Positions 26,001 through 37,400 are shown, counted from the stretch's first letter. The stretch is 64,000 nucleotides of DNA from Myrica gale (GCA_963930655.1 OZ005605.1:23071501-23135500), one strand, 5' to 3'. The notes: a model not told the origin generated them from the letters alone. A program made the numbers and translations.

Positions 26001-29000
26001 GACGCACGTGTCAATCTTGTATACGATGACTATGAAGATTTTGATGATTTAAAGCAGCCCATTTATGATGAAGAAGATGTGGAGCATTTGGAGGTTGAAC
26101 CAGAGGAAGGTGAATGTTTCATGATCAAAAGGGCTCTTACTTCTCCTCGGGTAGATTCAGAAACAGATTGGCTCCGATCAAATATTTTCAAAACTCAATG
26201 CAAAGCTCTTGCTAAGGTGTGTACCATTATGACTGATAGCAGGAGTTGCGAAAATATTGTTTCTAAAGAAATGGTGAACAAGCTTAAGCTTCAACTTGAG
26301 CCTCATCCAAAGCTTTATCGGATCGCTTAATTCAAAATTTATCATGATCAAGTATGGAGTGATGTAGTTCCTATGGATGTATGTCATATACTCCTAGGAA
26401 GACCATGGCAGTATGATAGGCATGTCATTCATGATGGGCATACCAATACCTTCACTTTTAGAATGGGAAAGAAAGAGATTGTTCTTTTACCATGGAAGGA
26501 GGAAAGATCTCCCAAATCTTTACAAGAGGAGGGTAGCAATTTCCTTACTTTGCCAAAATTCTTAAAAGAAAGTGAAGAGAGCGGTGTAATGTATTTGTTG
26601 GTGGCCAAGGAGAAAGAAAGAATTCCTTCTGGCACTTACAATAAGCTAAAGAAGAAGAAGATTGGTCCATACCGAATTTTGAAGAAGATTATTAACAATG
26701 CCTACAAGCTTGAGCTTCCTTCACATATCAAGACTCATCCTACCTTCAATGTTCAAGATTTATCGCCATATCATGGAGAGGTTGAAGACAACTCGTGGGC
26801 GAGTTCTTTCTCACAGGGGGAGGATGATGTAGTGCCAATGAATGTGACAGCTAATACATAGAGAATTGAGCTTTTGAAGATTCAAAGTATTGGGAAGTTG
26901 AACCTTTGGAATCAAAAGTTTTTAGTATTTCAAAAGCATTTAATGTTTTCCTTTTGCCTAGACTTCTAGTGAGTTGAGCTTTGACTCGTAAGTTGTGCCC
27001 AGACTCTTGGGAAGTTGTAGTATGACTCTTGGAAATATGTAATGCAATTAATGTGACTCTTTGAAGTATGTAGCACAATTAATGTAAGGAGTAGTAAAAA
27101 TATGTAATGGGTGATGTAGAAGGAGGCAATTCAGAAAATACATTCACTCTTTGAAATCAGAATTTAGTAGAGTTTTGCTCTCTTATCCTCCTTCTCTCGT
27201 TGTGAGTTGTGTTCTCCAAATTCTCTTTGTTTGTCTCCTTTCCTTCCCTCATCAATACTATGGGTTAAGGATTTGAGCATCCACCGCCAGTATTGTATTC
27301 TATCTTTCATTCCTCAAATTTCTCCATTATTCTCTGCTCATGGATGTAGGCCAAAGCGCCAAATCAAGTAAACATTATGTCCTCTGTGTGATCAGTTTAT
27401 TTTTGGACTATTTTCTCTAGTAGTTTAATCTGGTGCACAATAGAGATACGCACTAATCATAAGCCAAATATCGAAAAGAAAAGCTAAAGGACAAAGAATT
27501 TTCAGGCAGATTGCCTCGGAAGTTGATAGATAAAAGAACAAAAAAAACCAAGAAAACAAACAAAATATAGGCAACTCCAGCTTGAAGGAGGGTGTACCTG
27601 ATATTGCTGGAGTTAGAATTCCATCACCAATCACCATGCAAGTGCCAACAAGAACAAGAATAAGAAGTGCATTTTTCCTAATTGCACGTTCCTCCAACCA
27701 CCTCTTAGTCTTTGCAGCAAATGAATGTTCATGAAATGTAGAACGACTGTATGTTGTTAGCTCTTCATCTGTCCGGTGTTGGTTAGGTATAGTCTTTACT
27801 TTTGCATGTCGACAAAGTAACGAATAAAGAGCAAACGTTCCACCTTCACCAGAAAGAGATAAGTTTAGGGAACTTAATGGTGCCTCGTCAAAGGAAAATT
27901 TTGAGAAGAAATATGCCTAATCAACATGAGGAATGCAAACAATAATAAATTGTGGCATAAAACTGAGCAGCGTAAATTAAATTAAACTGACTGCAAGAAA
28001 GATACTCACGTTCAATATTTCCTAACCATAATATGATAAGCTTTAAAAACACACTTCATGTTCTTCTAACTTAAATAATACAAACGGGCAACCAAAATAA
28101 TCACTTCAGTTTGATTATATAGGCTCAGAAGGCACGACCAGCTGTTTTGGAGAAAAAAATAATAATCTAAGATAACACAATATAGTCAATTCACCTTAGT
28201 CTAAAGATAGAAACCAAAATCAAAAGAAGAATCAATAACTAAAAAAGTAAGGTCTATAGCAATGTCATAGGTATAATAGCACCAATCGAAAAAAAGTTAA
28301 TTTTCTCTTCAGTGTCAATGCTTGCAATCTATTTATTTTGGCACCGCTAAGGACTTCACCAACCAAATTCGTTTTAGCCAGAAATTCAGTTTATAAACTC
28401 ATTACATTATTGAAGCCCTTAAAACAACATCCTCCTTTCAATTTTCTAAGCGGTGGTAAATAGATAGAGGCTTAATTTTTAAAAAAGGAGTGAATTAGAA
28501 TTCTATACACCCTATTTACGGTTCTTACATATATGCCAGCCTACACGGTGGTGTTTACCGTAACATATAAGTACTACATGGTTGAGATTTGGACATGGAG
28601 TAGATGAAACAAAACTTGCAAACTGTATTGCTCAAAGAAGAAAGAAGCAGTAATCATGCTCATAAATATACTCCATCAGTTAGAAAAGAGAAGTAAAAAT
28701 AAGACAATCTGGCAGTTATATCTCTGTCCTTTTTACCATTAGATCAATTACAAAACAAATGAGATAGAGGCATTAGTGCACCTACATCATTTGTAAAAGA
28801 TTGTTTTTGCTGTTTCTTTAGACATCAAAACAGAAAATAGTCCAGCATAGTAAAAACGTATTACCAACCACTTCCTTCATCAAATTTTCAAATGCACAAG
28901 AAAAACATTCAACAGGAAAAATGTAATACGTGGAAATCAGACTACCTTGACCATTGTCATTCGCTCTACACACAATGAAAACGTACTTGATGAGTGGAAT

Positions 29001-29798
29001 CAGAGTCAGCGAGTATATAATTAAGGAAAGGGCTCCAATCACATCTTCAGGATCTTCAACATAGCCACGCGGAAATGTATTGTAGAAAACATACAAGGGT
29101 GAAGTGCCCAAGTCTCCATAAACCACTCCAAGACTTTGAAATGCAAGCCGCAGAAGCAATAGCGTTGAGAATTTCTATAGGAATCAAAATCTTACTCAGC
29201 AGCGCAAATAAGTGGAATATCAATTAAAATATACTCCAAATCTATCCATTCCCTCCAGATGACACCTGGCATAGGCTTGGCATTTACAGATCTCACATTA
29301 CCCAATTACTTCAATTATACAGGATACGATATTGAAAGTCACTGCCAATGCAGCATAAACCAGACATACATGTACTTGGTATAGGCTGCCATGTACACAT
29401 CTCATCTAAACGATTAGTTCAATTGCACAGTTTAGCACAGGAAAGTCAATCCTAGTGCAAGCCTAAATCCTGCAACAACATCCACACACTGGTTCTACAG
29501 AATTCTTTCTGGCTTTTTGAAACCTAAAGATCAAAATTAACTGGAGCATAAAAGATTCAATGAATCAAAGCTATAATGCCATAACAAGTCGTACTCGCTG
29601 CCCAACTTTAACCAACTACAAGCGAATACTATTCTATCAGAGAGAATCTTGAAAGGAAGACGCACGTACCTTTTCCCTGTACATATTTTGAAGCCTTCCA
29701 GCCTCGTCATCCATAGGCTGATCAAGCTTCTGATCCAACACCCACATACTACCTCTGTTGGTATCGCTGTCCCCGTCCATCTCCACTCCTGAAGCCAT
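14336..29798 (-). CDS. KUP/HAK/KT potassium transporter, tandem copy B (KUP10/11-like, 790 aa)
   Basis: Second K+ uptake permease, same orientation and exon structure as copy A. The coding exons are 29670-29798, 28946-29174, 27598-27843, 23281-23331, 22693-22953, 22424-22591, 20805-21059 and 14336-15369, totalling 2373 nt (790 aa) with GT/AG borders and no internal stop. Exons 3 to 7 are identical in length to those of copy A (246, 51, 261, 168 and 255 nt). Motifs: [15 protein letters not shown] near the N-terminus, GDLGTSPLY at 63-71, [10 protein letters not shown] at 192-201, the canonical IGNAYG, and [10 protein letters not shown] at the C-terminus. It is closer to the family consensus than copy A, so it is probably the copy under stronger constraint. 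Its introns are inflated: intron 7 holds a LINE, intron 3 a Ty3/gypsy element and intron 4 a MITE. A 5' leader lies at about 29.8-30.7 kb. Confidence 0.95.
16491..18144 (-). pseudogene. LINE reverse transcriptase C-terminal half and zinc-binding (zf-RVT) domain
   Basis: The minus strand begins abruptly at [19 protein letters not shown], part of RT. It then shows the catalytic FADD box (LLFADDTLV), the TYLGLPLG and GGLGIRS motifs, and near the end a [18 protein letters not shown] segment typical of the zf-RVT domain of plant LINEs. Frame changes near 17.3 kb and a stop near 17.0 kb split it into three ORFs (17268-18144, 17011-17391 and 16491-16985). It is non-functional. Confidence 0.88.
18145..18962 (+). 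pseudogene. LINE reverse transcriptase, N-terminal half, inverted within the element
   Basis: The plus strand reads a typical LINE sequence running into the RT domain: [20 protein letters not shown], then DKAPGPDGF, then [18 protein letters not shown] and [13 protein letters not shown], ending at the conserved CISTVKF. The residues that normally follow (up to GLRQG) are absent, and the next expected residues (DPLSPLLF) occur on the opposite strand from 18144 down. This block therefore sits in reverse orientation relative to the rest of the LINE, with about 20 codons lost at the break. Confidence 0.88.
18965..19890 (-). pseudogene. LINE ORF1 remnant
   Basis: The start is an ATG at 19888-19890 just inside the LINE 5' end. 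The product resembles plant LINE ORF1 N-terminal regions. An in-frame TGA at 19501-19503 interrupts it, after which the same frame continues ([19 protein letters not shown]) and then enters a low-complexity part with three 20-residue repeats. The frame is lost at the junction with the inverted RT block near 18964. The zinc-knuckle part expected at the ORF1 C-terminus is not seen. Confidence 0.7.
19972..20015. repeat. (CT)n microsatellite in the LINE 5' UTR
   Basis: About 22 uninterrupted CT units. It lies between the LINE 5' end and the ORF1 start, so it was probably carried by the element. Confidence 0.95.
22995..23204. mobile_element. Tourist-like MITE in intron 4 of KUP copy B
   Basis: A 210-bp element with inverted ends GGTGCTGTTTG and, reverse complemented, GGTGGTGTTTGG. 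TAA flanks both sides (22992-22994 and 23205-23207). Removing it leaves an intron of about 114 bp, close to the 96-bp intron 4 of copy A. The MITE therefore accounts for the size difference and was inserted after the gene duplication. Confidence 0.8.
24552..24970 (+). repeat. 5' LTR of the Ty3/gypsy element
   Basis: Begins TGATGTAGTGCCAATG and ends CCCTCATTA. It matches the 3' LTR at 26825-27254 along its length with scattered substitutions and short indels (419 versus 430 bp), so the insertion is old enough for the LTRs to have diverged slightly. Confidence 0.9.
24973..24984 (+). other. primer binding site, initiator tRNA-Met type
   Basis: TGGTATCAGAGC starts two bases after the 5' LTR. It matches the 3' end of plant initiator methionine tRNA, the usual primer of many plant LTR elements. 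Confidence 0.85.
25024..26330 (+). pseudogene. degenerate gag (capsid, zinc knuckle) and protease fragment
   Basis: The start is an ATG at 25024. The frame meets a stop at 25147-25149 and then continues in the same frame through a retrotransposon gag capsid domain ([34 protein letters not shown]). A frameshift near 25635 moves the C-terminal part to another frame. After another stop comes a CCHC zinc knuckle, C-X2-C-X4-H-X4-C ([14 protein letters not shown], about 25940-25985), and a short aspartic-protease-like region ([13 protein letters not shown]) in which the expected catalytic DSG reads DSR. Confidence 0.82.
26332..26824 (+). pseudogene. residual pol segment (protease-end and integrase C-terminal region)
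   Basis: The sequence jumps from a protease-region motif ([18 protein letters not shown]) directly to the C-terminal part of a gypsy integrase ([36 protein letters not shown]). RT, RNase H and the integrase core are missing, which shows a large internal deletion. The purine-rich tract just before the 3' LTR serves as polypurine tract. Confidence 0.8.
26825..27254 (+). repeat. 3' LTR of the Ty3/gypsy element
   Basis: Begins TGATGTAGTGCCAATG and ends CCCTCATCA, followed at once by the target-site duplication atact. It is 430 bp and nearly identical to the 5' LTR. Confidence 0.9.
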
Positions 29799-30760
29799 TC
29801 TATACTCGGTTCAATGGATTCTGCAGCTCTTACCTGCCCTCTCTGAATACCCCCCAGCTTCTCACTCCACAAACCAGAACACAGACTCCAAAACTCAAAC
29901 CAAACCAATCCAAAGAAACAGAAAACCGCTGAAACCGAAAATCTCAACTTTGATCTTCACTTGAAATCCATGTTCAATCCGACTAAGAATCTTATCCACG
30001 AATAAGAATTTGAAAATGAACCAAAAGTGAATTATGCTAATATGCCAATGGAAAACTCCGTCTTTCTGACAACAAAAGACAACTCAAATCGAATTGCAAG
30101 AAAATGGTTTCAGTTCCGTAATACCCCGATTGACTCACAGGACGACACCAAACTACAGTTGAAAGAAAAGAACCACATATTCAAATTATAATTAAAGCCC
30201 ACCAAGACGTGAAGCAGTAACCCAAAAATACTAAGCTTTACACTTCAATTTTGACCCTCTTTTTCAATTCTGATTTTCTAACAGAAAATCCCATAAACCC
30301 GGAATCCAATTAAGGATAGAACAGCTGAAGCACACCTCACATGCAAAGAACATAAAGAGAAAGCAGAGCTGAAGACAAATAATTCAGTACTTATTGCTCT
30401 GTATCTGAAATTCCCGAGTGGGGTCAGCTTGCGAAGAGGCTCGGCCTCAGCCACAGGATGAAACCAACCAACCAAAAATCTCACATGCCCATGTACCAAA
30501 ACACGGAGATGGCCAAAACCAAGTCAGTTTCCTGAGCAGAAACGAAGGCCCTTGCCTCTTTGACAGAACAGAAGAGCTTAGAGAGTCTTCTTGTGTGCAG
30601 GCTCTTTTTGGCTCTTTATTCAGCAAGGAAACAGAGATCTCTCGGAAGGAGACAAAACGTTAAACCAGAACACGGAAGTAAAAATCCCTGCTGGAGAGAG
30701 AGAGAGAGAGAGAGAGTAGTTTGTTAATGTTTCTCCGTAAACTTTTCAAAGGGACACGTT
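29799..30760 (-). promoter_or_regulatory. 5' leader and promoter region of KUP copy B
   Basis: Upstream of the copy B start codon. The stretch 30400-30660 (minus strand) is less AT-rich than its surroundings and looks like a transcribed leader exon, but it contains no family-like coding sequence. A (GA)n tract at 30694-30717 lies just upstream, as is common in the core promoters and 5' UTRs of plant housekeeping genes. A leader intron between about 29.85 and 30.4 kb is inferred, not proven. Confidence 0.4.
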
Positions 30761-31617
30761 TATGACATTTCCAGATCTCCAAAAAAAGGAAGAACTCAAA
30801 AAAGAAGAAGAAGAAGATTGGTCAAATCATTCTGTATTTATTTATTTTATTAGCAATTATATCACCATTTTTTTTCGCGATTTTTCTGTCACCATTTAAG
30901 TTAAAAATAGTACAATACATATACTCCTGATAATTATCCGGGGGAGGCTGGTAGAAGGGACCCCTTCTCTCTCTCTTAATTTCTTAAATTAGGCTGTGTT
31001 TTCCCAAGTTTTGTCCAATTTAAAATTTGTTACTACAACAATACATTGATTTTCGTTTTATTTCCCAAACTAACATTTATTTGTGTCAATAGATGGAAAA
31101 AAATCGTATTTACTTTCATTTTAAGAAAATCCAAAATTGAAATCAAAGAAAAATTAGAAAACTAGATGAGTAATTAAAATATTAATTTTATTTTTTTATA
31201 TAATTATGAATATTTATGTAGATTAAAGTTTTATAAGTTTTCATATAAAATTTTTTAAAAATATTTAATTTTTATTAGAGTTTGTAAAAAAATATAAAGA
31301 GAGATGATTTGATTTAATTTTTTAATAAAAAAATATTGAATTTTGATAAAAAAAAAAAAGTACGAAGATAGAATACTTATAATTTTTTAAAAAATATATA
31401 TTTTAGTTTGTGTAAAAAGTAATGTTAATTTTTGTATATGATTTTTTGAGATTTGAAAGTTCTTTGTTAAATATGTTATATCTCAAAATATTTTTACACT
31501 AACATATTTGATAGCCTTTTATTTTTCGTTACCACAAACTTAATCAATATTAAGATAAAATTTAACAAAAAAAACATGTGTTATCAATAGCAAAAAGGGT
31601 GGACCATGAGTTGATCT

Positions 31618-31799
31618 GGTGCGTTTGCATTAAATATTTCACAAAATATTTCACCAACTCACAATAAAATATTACAATATAATATCTCTCTCATTAAAAA
31701 ATTACAAAAAATATAAAAAATTATTTCTCTATACTTTTTCACTAAACACACTATCAACACTAAACTCAGTACCAAAAAATTTTTAACACAAACATAACC
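31618..31799. mobile_element. Tourist-like MITE
   Basis: A 182-bp AT-rich element with inverted ends GGTGCGTTTGCATTAAA and, reverse complemented, GGTTATGTTTGTGTTAAA. It is related in sequence to the other small elements at 11.5, 23.0 and 39.5 kb. The flanking trinucleotides (tct and ttt) are not identical. Confidence 0.6.
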
Positions 31800-31937
31800 T
31801 TTATAGAACAACCAGACTATTTTTTAGGAGAAATCGAAGCATACTTTTGTCAGCCTTCACTGTATGCGGCTAACCTTTACCATAAACGCCTAACATATGC
31901 TGTAGAAATGTACGAATGCATCTTCCAACAATACTAT

Positions 31938-32120
31938 GGGGGTGTTTGTTTCCCCAAAATTTTGGGGTTCAAAATTTCCAACAAAACAAACACACTCCAA
32001 AATTTTTAACTTTTACACACATACACTCTACTTTTCACAAACCCCAATAAATCTCAATAAAGTAAATATTCTCAAAATTTCGGGAATATTCCCCGAAATT
32101 TCCACAAACAAACGCCCCCA
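31938..32120. mobile_element. Tourist-like MITE with GGGGG termini
   Basis: A 183-bp element with ends GGGGGTGTTTGTTT and, reverse complemented, GGGGGCGTTTGTTTGTGG, flanked by tat on both sides. GGGG..GTTTG ends are typical of PIF/Harbinger MITEs. It lies about 140 bp from the preceding MITE. Confidence 0.65.
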
Positions 32121-33390
32121 TATCATACCGAATCGAAAGTTGGGTCCTTAAAAGCACAAGTAGGATTAAAAAACAAAAAGGAAGGGCCAGAAAGTCATAA
32201 GCCCATATTAGATTTTGTTCCTTTCTTTTTCAGCTGAAGAAATATTGGTCTTATTTCCCATTCAAACAACCTAAATTTTCACGAATATTCGGCGAATTTT
32301 GAAACTTCGGAGTTGCGCGTTAAAGAGAATTTCCTTTTTAACTTACCCAAAAAATTTCTTCCTTTTATGTTTTGGAATTGCGACGGCAGTCCGCACTCGT
32401 TGGCCGTTGCTAGGGACAGCCTGTCTTTTGCGACCACTCCTATTGGCACGTAACGTTTCATTCATGTTCCAACAATTCGCCGCCCATTATAACAGCTTTT
32501 TTAAATTTGATTCTCTATTTTAATTAAAAATATATTTTTTATTTTAATTATTAATTTTTTAAAAATACTGAAAATAATTTTTTTTTATTTTTACTATTCT
32601 ATTTAAATATTATTTTTAAAATATTTCTTTATTCTTTATCTTAAATATTTATTTTTAAAGGTAGGTGAAGAAGAAAAGAAAAAGAAAATAAAATAAAAGA
32701 GAAGGAGAGTGAGAGTGAGAGAAGAAAAAAAAAGATAGATTAATATTTTAATATATTCAAGTAAATAGTAGTTCTCTAAAAATATAGAACTACTATTTAA
32801 ATGTTACATTTTTTATTAAAATTTGTTATAATAGATAAGCTGTTAGGGTGTTTTTTTATTATTATTAAATTGGTTCTCCCCTAAGAATTCTCTAACGACC
32901 GACTATCTGGGGATGTCGCGTGAGAATTGCTTTTGCTACGAGTATATGCTGTCTGCATGACTTAGAAAAAAAAAAAAAATATGCTGTCTGCATGTTAGGT
33001 AGCCTGCAAAAAAAAAATCTTCAAATTTATAGAAAATTTTATAATAATTTTAATATTTAAATTTTATTGTAGTTTGTATGTAAAATTAATTGCAAATTAA
33101 ATTTTAATAGAGTTTCTAAAGAGTTTAAAGAAATTATATTTTTAAAATGTATTCAAGTCTTTATAAAAAAAAAAGTGTTGTATTGGTGTTAATTTTTTTT
33201 TTAGATTTTACATGTTAATACTCACTCGAAATGATGGCTATATTTCTCTTCACAATACATGACCAACTATTTGATTTGTTTAGAAAAAAAAAACTATTTG
33301 ATTTGGCCCAAAACAACTGTTTTTGTAACTTGTTTAAGTAGGCTCAGATTTTGATTAAAAATGGGGAAAAAAACAAAAACACATTTGAAG

Positions 33391-33558
33391 GGTGTTCGGT
33401 TGAGTCGTGTTTTGAGAATTTTTAGTTGATGTTAACTTTATTGGTATGCGTGTTGTAGTTATTTTTATGTAGTATTAAAAATTATATTTGGTTGTAAAAT
33501 TTTTTGTGTTGTTAGGATTCTAAAAAATCCTGAAAATACTGGTTAAACGAATAGATCC
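33391..33558. mobile_element. probable MITE of the GTTCG-ended subfamily
   Basis: The ends GGTGTTCGGTTGAGT and, reverse complemented, GGATCTATTCGTTTAACC are imperfectly inverted around an AT-rich core. It resembles the longer elements at 39.9 and 46.3 kb. No clear target-site duplication. Confidence 0.4.
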
Positions 33559-33826
33559 TTAAAGTATACGCCTACAGGTAACAATCTTGTCTCTTGAACG
33601 TCGACTTCCTAACTTTGGATTTGAGATCTACGGCGTGACAATAATTCAATTTGGAGCATAATCTATCAATATGCAATAATAATTGCATAATAAAATTTGG
33701 ATTCGGTTGCTTAGTCCCTGTCATGACATGACCATATATAAATTAGATACAGCATAATTAACAACAGAACCAACCTAAATTAATACAATAAACGCAAGGA
33801 GAAGAATCTACCCATTCATTCAAACG

Positions 33827-34496
33827 CTAAATAATTATCACAGTAACTCCACAGCCGAAGTGAACGGGGCAAACGACACGACACTCTTCGTCCCTTTCTG
33901 TCCACTGATCTATGCCAATATCAACTGATCCCTTGATATTGACGTTCCTGGCACATTTCGTCAATTTTTTAATATTGTCTCCGAAATGAGCAGTCCTTAT
34001 CCCATTAGGAAATTCTGTTACAAAAAGTAAAATAATCCATTATAAAAAGGAAGTGGGGCGTATTATTGGGGACAAACCTGTGGCATGCGTAAGATGGTGC
34101 AGCGCATGTGCAAAGAATCATGATGGATAAATAATTTTTTATTTGTTGTAATATAATTATATTATTTTAATACAATGAAGGGGGTAGATTTTTACCCTTT
34201 TTAAATCAAATTATCTCTCTCCATATATTGTCACACAAACATGGATGATTGAAATAGCTGCAGCCTGAAAGTTGGACTATTGGATATGTCTTTACATCAG
34301 GTGATCTCGTTGAAATAATTCGCACAGTTTCCAGATGTTGATCAGCAACAAGATCGAAGAGAGAAGCCAAGAATATTATATACTTTGGGCTCAATTGATG
34401 TAGCTTCTGGTATTGATGGCAGTTTTGTCCCGTAATTAGCCTGTCCACTGGCTCCAGCCGATGTGGGGCAGCATTTCCCTCACAATTAGAAAACAG
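33827..34496 (-). other. unidentified two-exon coding candidate or gene fragment
   Basis: On the minus strand, an open block from about 34496 follows a good acceptor (tttccag) and runs about 95 codons (STGLFSNCEGN... to ...SGCSYFNHPCLC). After about 180 bp comes a second block, 34014 down to a TAG at 33827-33829. It follows another acceptor (gtaacag) and encodes about 57 residues rich in charged and cysteine residues (KCARNVNIKGSVDIGIDQW, then ECRVVCPVHFGCGVTVIII). Base composition is less AT-rich than the surroundings. I do not recognise the family, found no start exon and could not fix the donor of the first block. It may be a gene remnant. Confidence 0.3.
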
Positions 34497-34499
34497 ACC

Positions 34500-37400
34500 A
34501 GTGGACCCTGGAAAGGATAATTATGTAGATAAACAGCGCCTTTATTTTTGTTTCAGACAAAAAGTTCTAGATGTGAAACAAAAATGAAGTAGTTTTTGTT
34601 AATTGTATTGTTGAGGTTTGGATAAAGATTTTTTTGTAATTTCTTCACGCGATTTTGTAAGAAATATACACAACCGATGAACTTGATTGTAAGATTTATG
34701 TTGCTCGAAACGTTACATAAGTAATATTAAATAGTATAGAGTCCACCTATTATGTCTAATTCTCTCTAAATTACATCATACAATGCAAGAAAAAAATTGT
34801 AGATAATCATAATCCTTCAAATTTATCCCTGAGTATCATACCTACTTTTATCATTATTAGTATGGGAATATGTTGGATGAGTAATGACTAAATTGTAACG
34901 AGAGGTGCAAATATGTCAAGCTTCATAGCTGGTTTAGGATATAAATGATAAAATGAAATGTAAATTCTCATTCCATTTTTGTTGTAACTAGGCGTGTGGA
35001 AGGTGTCAATATCGGTCCACGAGAGTAGAGATCAAGGGAAACTGGGAAAATAAGAACAAATCAAAAAGGCACAGGGCACTAATTGTGTCTCTCTTGGAGT
35101 ATCAAATAGTGACAAAATCTGAGTTGGGATTTTGACGAGAAAGCGACTAATTGACCCCATCAGAAAATATCATATCATATATATATACAGTATCTTGCTT
35201 GGCAATTAGCATTATGTAGTGGTTGATCAGACGTTGTGGTCCTGGCCATGAGGAATTGATTTCTTCAATTATAATTTCAACAACATCTTCTGAGCCAACC
35301 AGCACACTCCAACATCACACTGGTTTGCTTAGCCACCACCGCCTTGTCTCATGAATTTTTTACCATAGTTTAAAAATAATAAAATAAACAAAAAAAATCT
35401 TGATCCTTCATCCTTTGTGGACAAAATAATAATTTATATTAGGGCTTATTAACAGTAATATTGGCACTGTCACTGTTAATCCTCGGTGACCTATATTTGA
35501 AACGGGCATCAACTAGCTAAATAACCGATCATTGCCCATAATGGTTATACAATAGCTGTCACCACAAAATTTCACAAAACCAAACATAAAAAAAAAAATC
35601 CACGAAAAAACACCAAATTTAACCACCACAATCCACAAATTCAAAATGAAAAACACCAGATTCACAAAAAATAATCACAAGAAAAAACACACATCTTTAA
35701 AAACAATGAAGATTGGAAAACAGTCTTCAAAACAATGGCTCAATTGTTCTAGGATGGGCGGGGACGACGACGGAGACGGAGGAGAGGGGCTCGACGTCGG
35801 AGGAGAGTGAGTGAGCACTTAGTAAAGAGAGGGGCCGCGGGGGCAGGTTGAGGGCTCCGGGGAGTCAACGAGGAGAGCACTGAGGTATTATGCCTCTTGT
35901 GAAGTGTGAATCTGCGATGCCAGGGTAGGGTTTAATAACCCTAACCTAAACAACATCGTTCTCTTTAAGTAGAGAACGACACTATTTTGTTTTTTTTTTG
36001 TGTTTTTTAAAGCTATAGGGTTAGGGTTTTAAGAGAACTCTGTGTAACTTCTAAGGGCACCATTCTCGTTATCAAGAGAAGTTGTTTCTATTTAAATAAT
36101 ACAAAATATAAAAAACACTGGTGACGGATATGTCGGTTACCGTCATTGGCAATATTACCGGTAAACTATGATTTTTAATGCCGGCACCAGTACTAGGAAC
36201 TGCCAGTTTGGCAGTTGAAATGAACAACCCTAATTTGTACTATCCAACTTATACGTAATTAACTATGTGATACACTTCAAATAAATACCACTTTTAAGAA
36301 ATTAATCTATGAGATATATAAATACACTTTGCGCCCTCTAATTATAGAGGTTTTGACACTTTGCATCCCACTCTATTATTTTTGTCATATTGTACATATC
36401 AACTATTTATTTCAAATACTTTGCACAAAAATTTTTATTGAATTTGGATGGAAAATAATTTCTTAGTGCAAAATGGAAATTTTGTCCTGCAATTACAATA
36501 TTTTAGGGTAAAATCATAATTTTGATGCCAAAAAATGAATTCTCGTCGAAATTGACAAATTTTTTTAATAGAATATGCAAAGTGTACAAAAGATACCCGC
36601 GTGTGGTTCTTAGTCATGACTAATGAACATTAATTTTATGTCATCTTATTAGATTCGATGATAACATGAAGTGATTTAACATTCTATCTAGTGATTAATA
36701 ACCCTAACCGAACCTGAGAGAAGTGGCAGGGAGCTCCCCTTAGGGTTAGCCTCCTATGCTTAAGTTAAATCTTTTTTTAGGAAGGAGTCCTCTTGTATCT
36801 AGGGAAGAGATTTTCTTACGAATCTCTCTTAAATAGATCTTGTGATGGTTGTTTACTTTTTGCTTTTGGGTCTAATCTCATAGGGGACAAGTTCTGGGAC
36901 TTATACAGTATAACGTGTGCAGCAGGGCACCGACGTAGGCTTGTTTTAGGGGCTACATGATTTAGGCTAAGGAACCCCCTGGTAGCAGTGGCGGAACCAT
37001 GATTCACGTGGAGGGGTCAAACTCTTAAGATCAAATGATACATTAAAATTTTTTTCTACATAATACAAAAAATGTCTTAGAGTTAAAATTTCAAAATTTT
37101 TCCCAATATCATATTCTTCAATGGTGTTTGTAATCACAGGTCAACAACAATATTATCTAGACTAAACAAAAGACGAGGTCTTTTCGAACTAGTATTCACA
37201 TCAGAAGTTAGAATACTAGATGACTCCACACTAATTAACTTTTTTTAATAAAAAAATTATCCATTACTTAAACAAAACATAACGAAAATAAACAATTCAC
37301 AAATAGAACAATCTTTCTATTTTCATAAAAAAATATTGAATCACCCACATTTATAGAGAGAGAGAGAGGAGAGGATAGAAGGGAGGAAAGGAATATGCTA

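Larger units (their letters stand above)
24552..27254 (+). mobile_element. internally deleted Ty3/gypsy LTR retrotransposon in intron 3 of KUP copy B
   Basis: A complete insertion with two LTRs (24552-24970 and 26825-27254), a primer binding site, a polypurine tract (around 26811-26824) and the 5-bp target-site duplication atact (24547-24551 and 27255-27259). It is antisense to the host gene. The interior keeps gag, a zinc knuckle, a fragment of the protease region and the C-terminal end of the integrase region. Most of RT, RNase H and integrase is missing, and the remaining frames carry stops and frameshifts. Mobility would need proteins supplied in trans. Confidence 0.92.
30761..33390. other. 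AT-rich intergenic DNA
   Basis: Apart from the two MITEs listed at 31.6 and 31.9 kb, this stretch is very AT-rich with many homopolymer runs. No ORF with recognisable homology and no RNA gene was seen. A short string tatgctgtctgcatg is duplicated on either side of an A-run near 32.95-32.99 kb. Confidence 0.5.
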
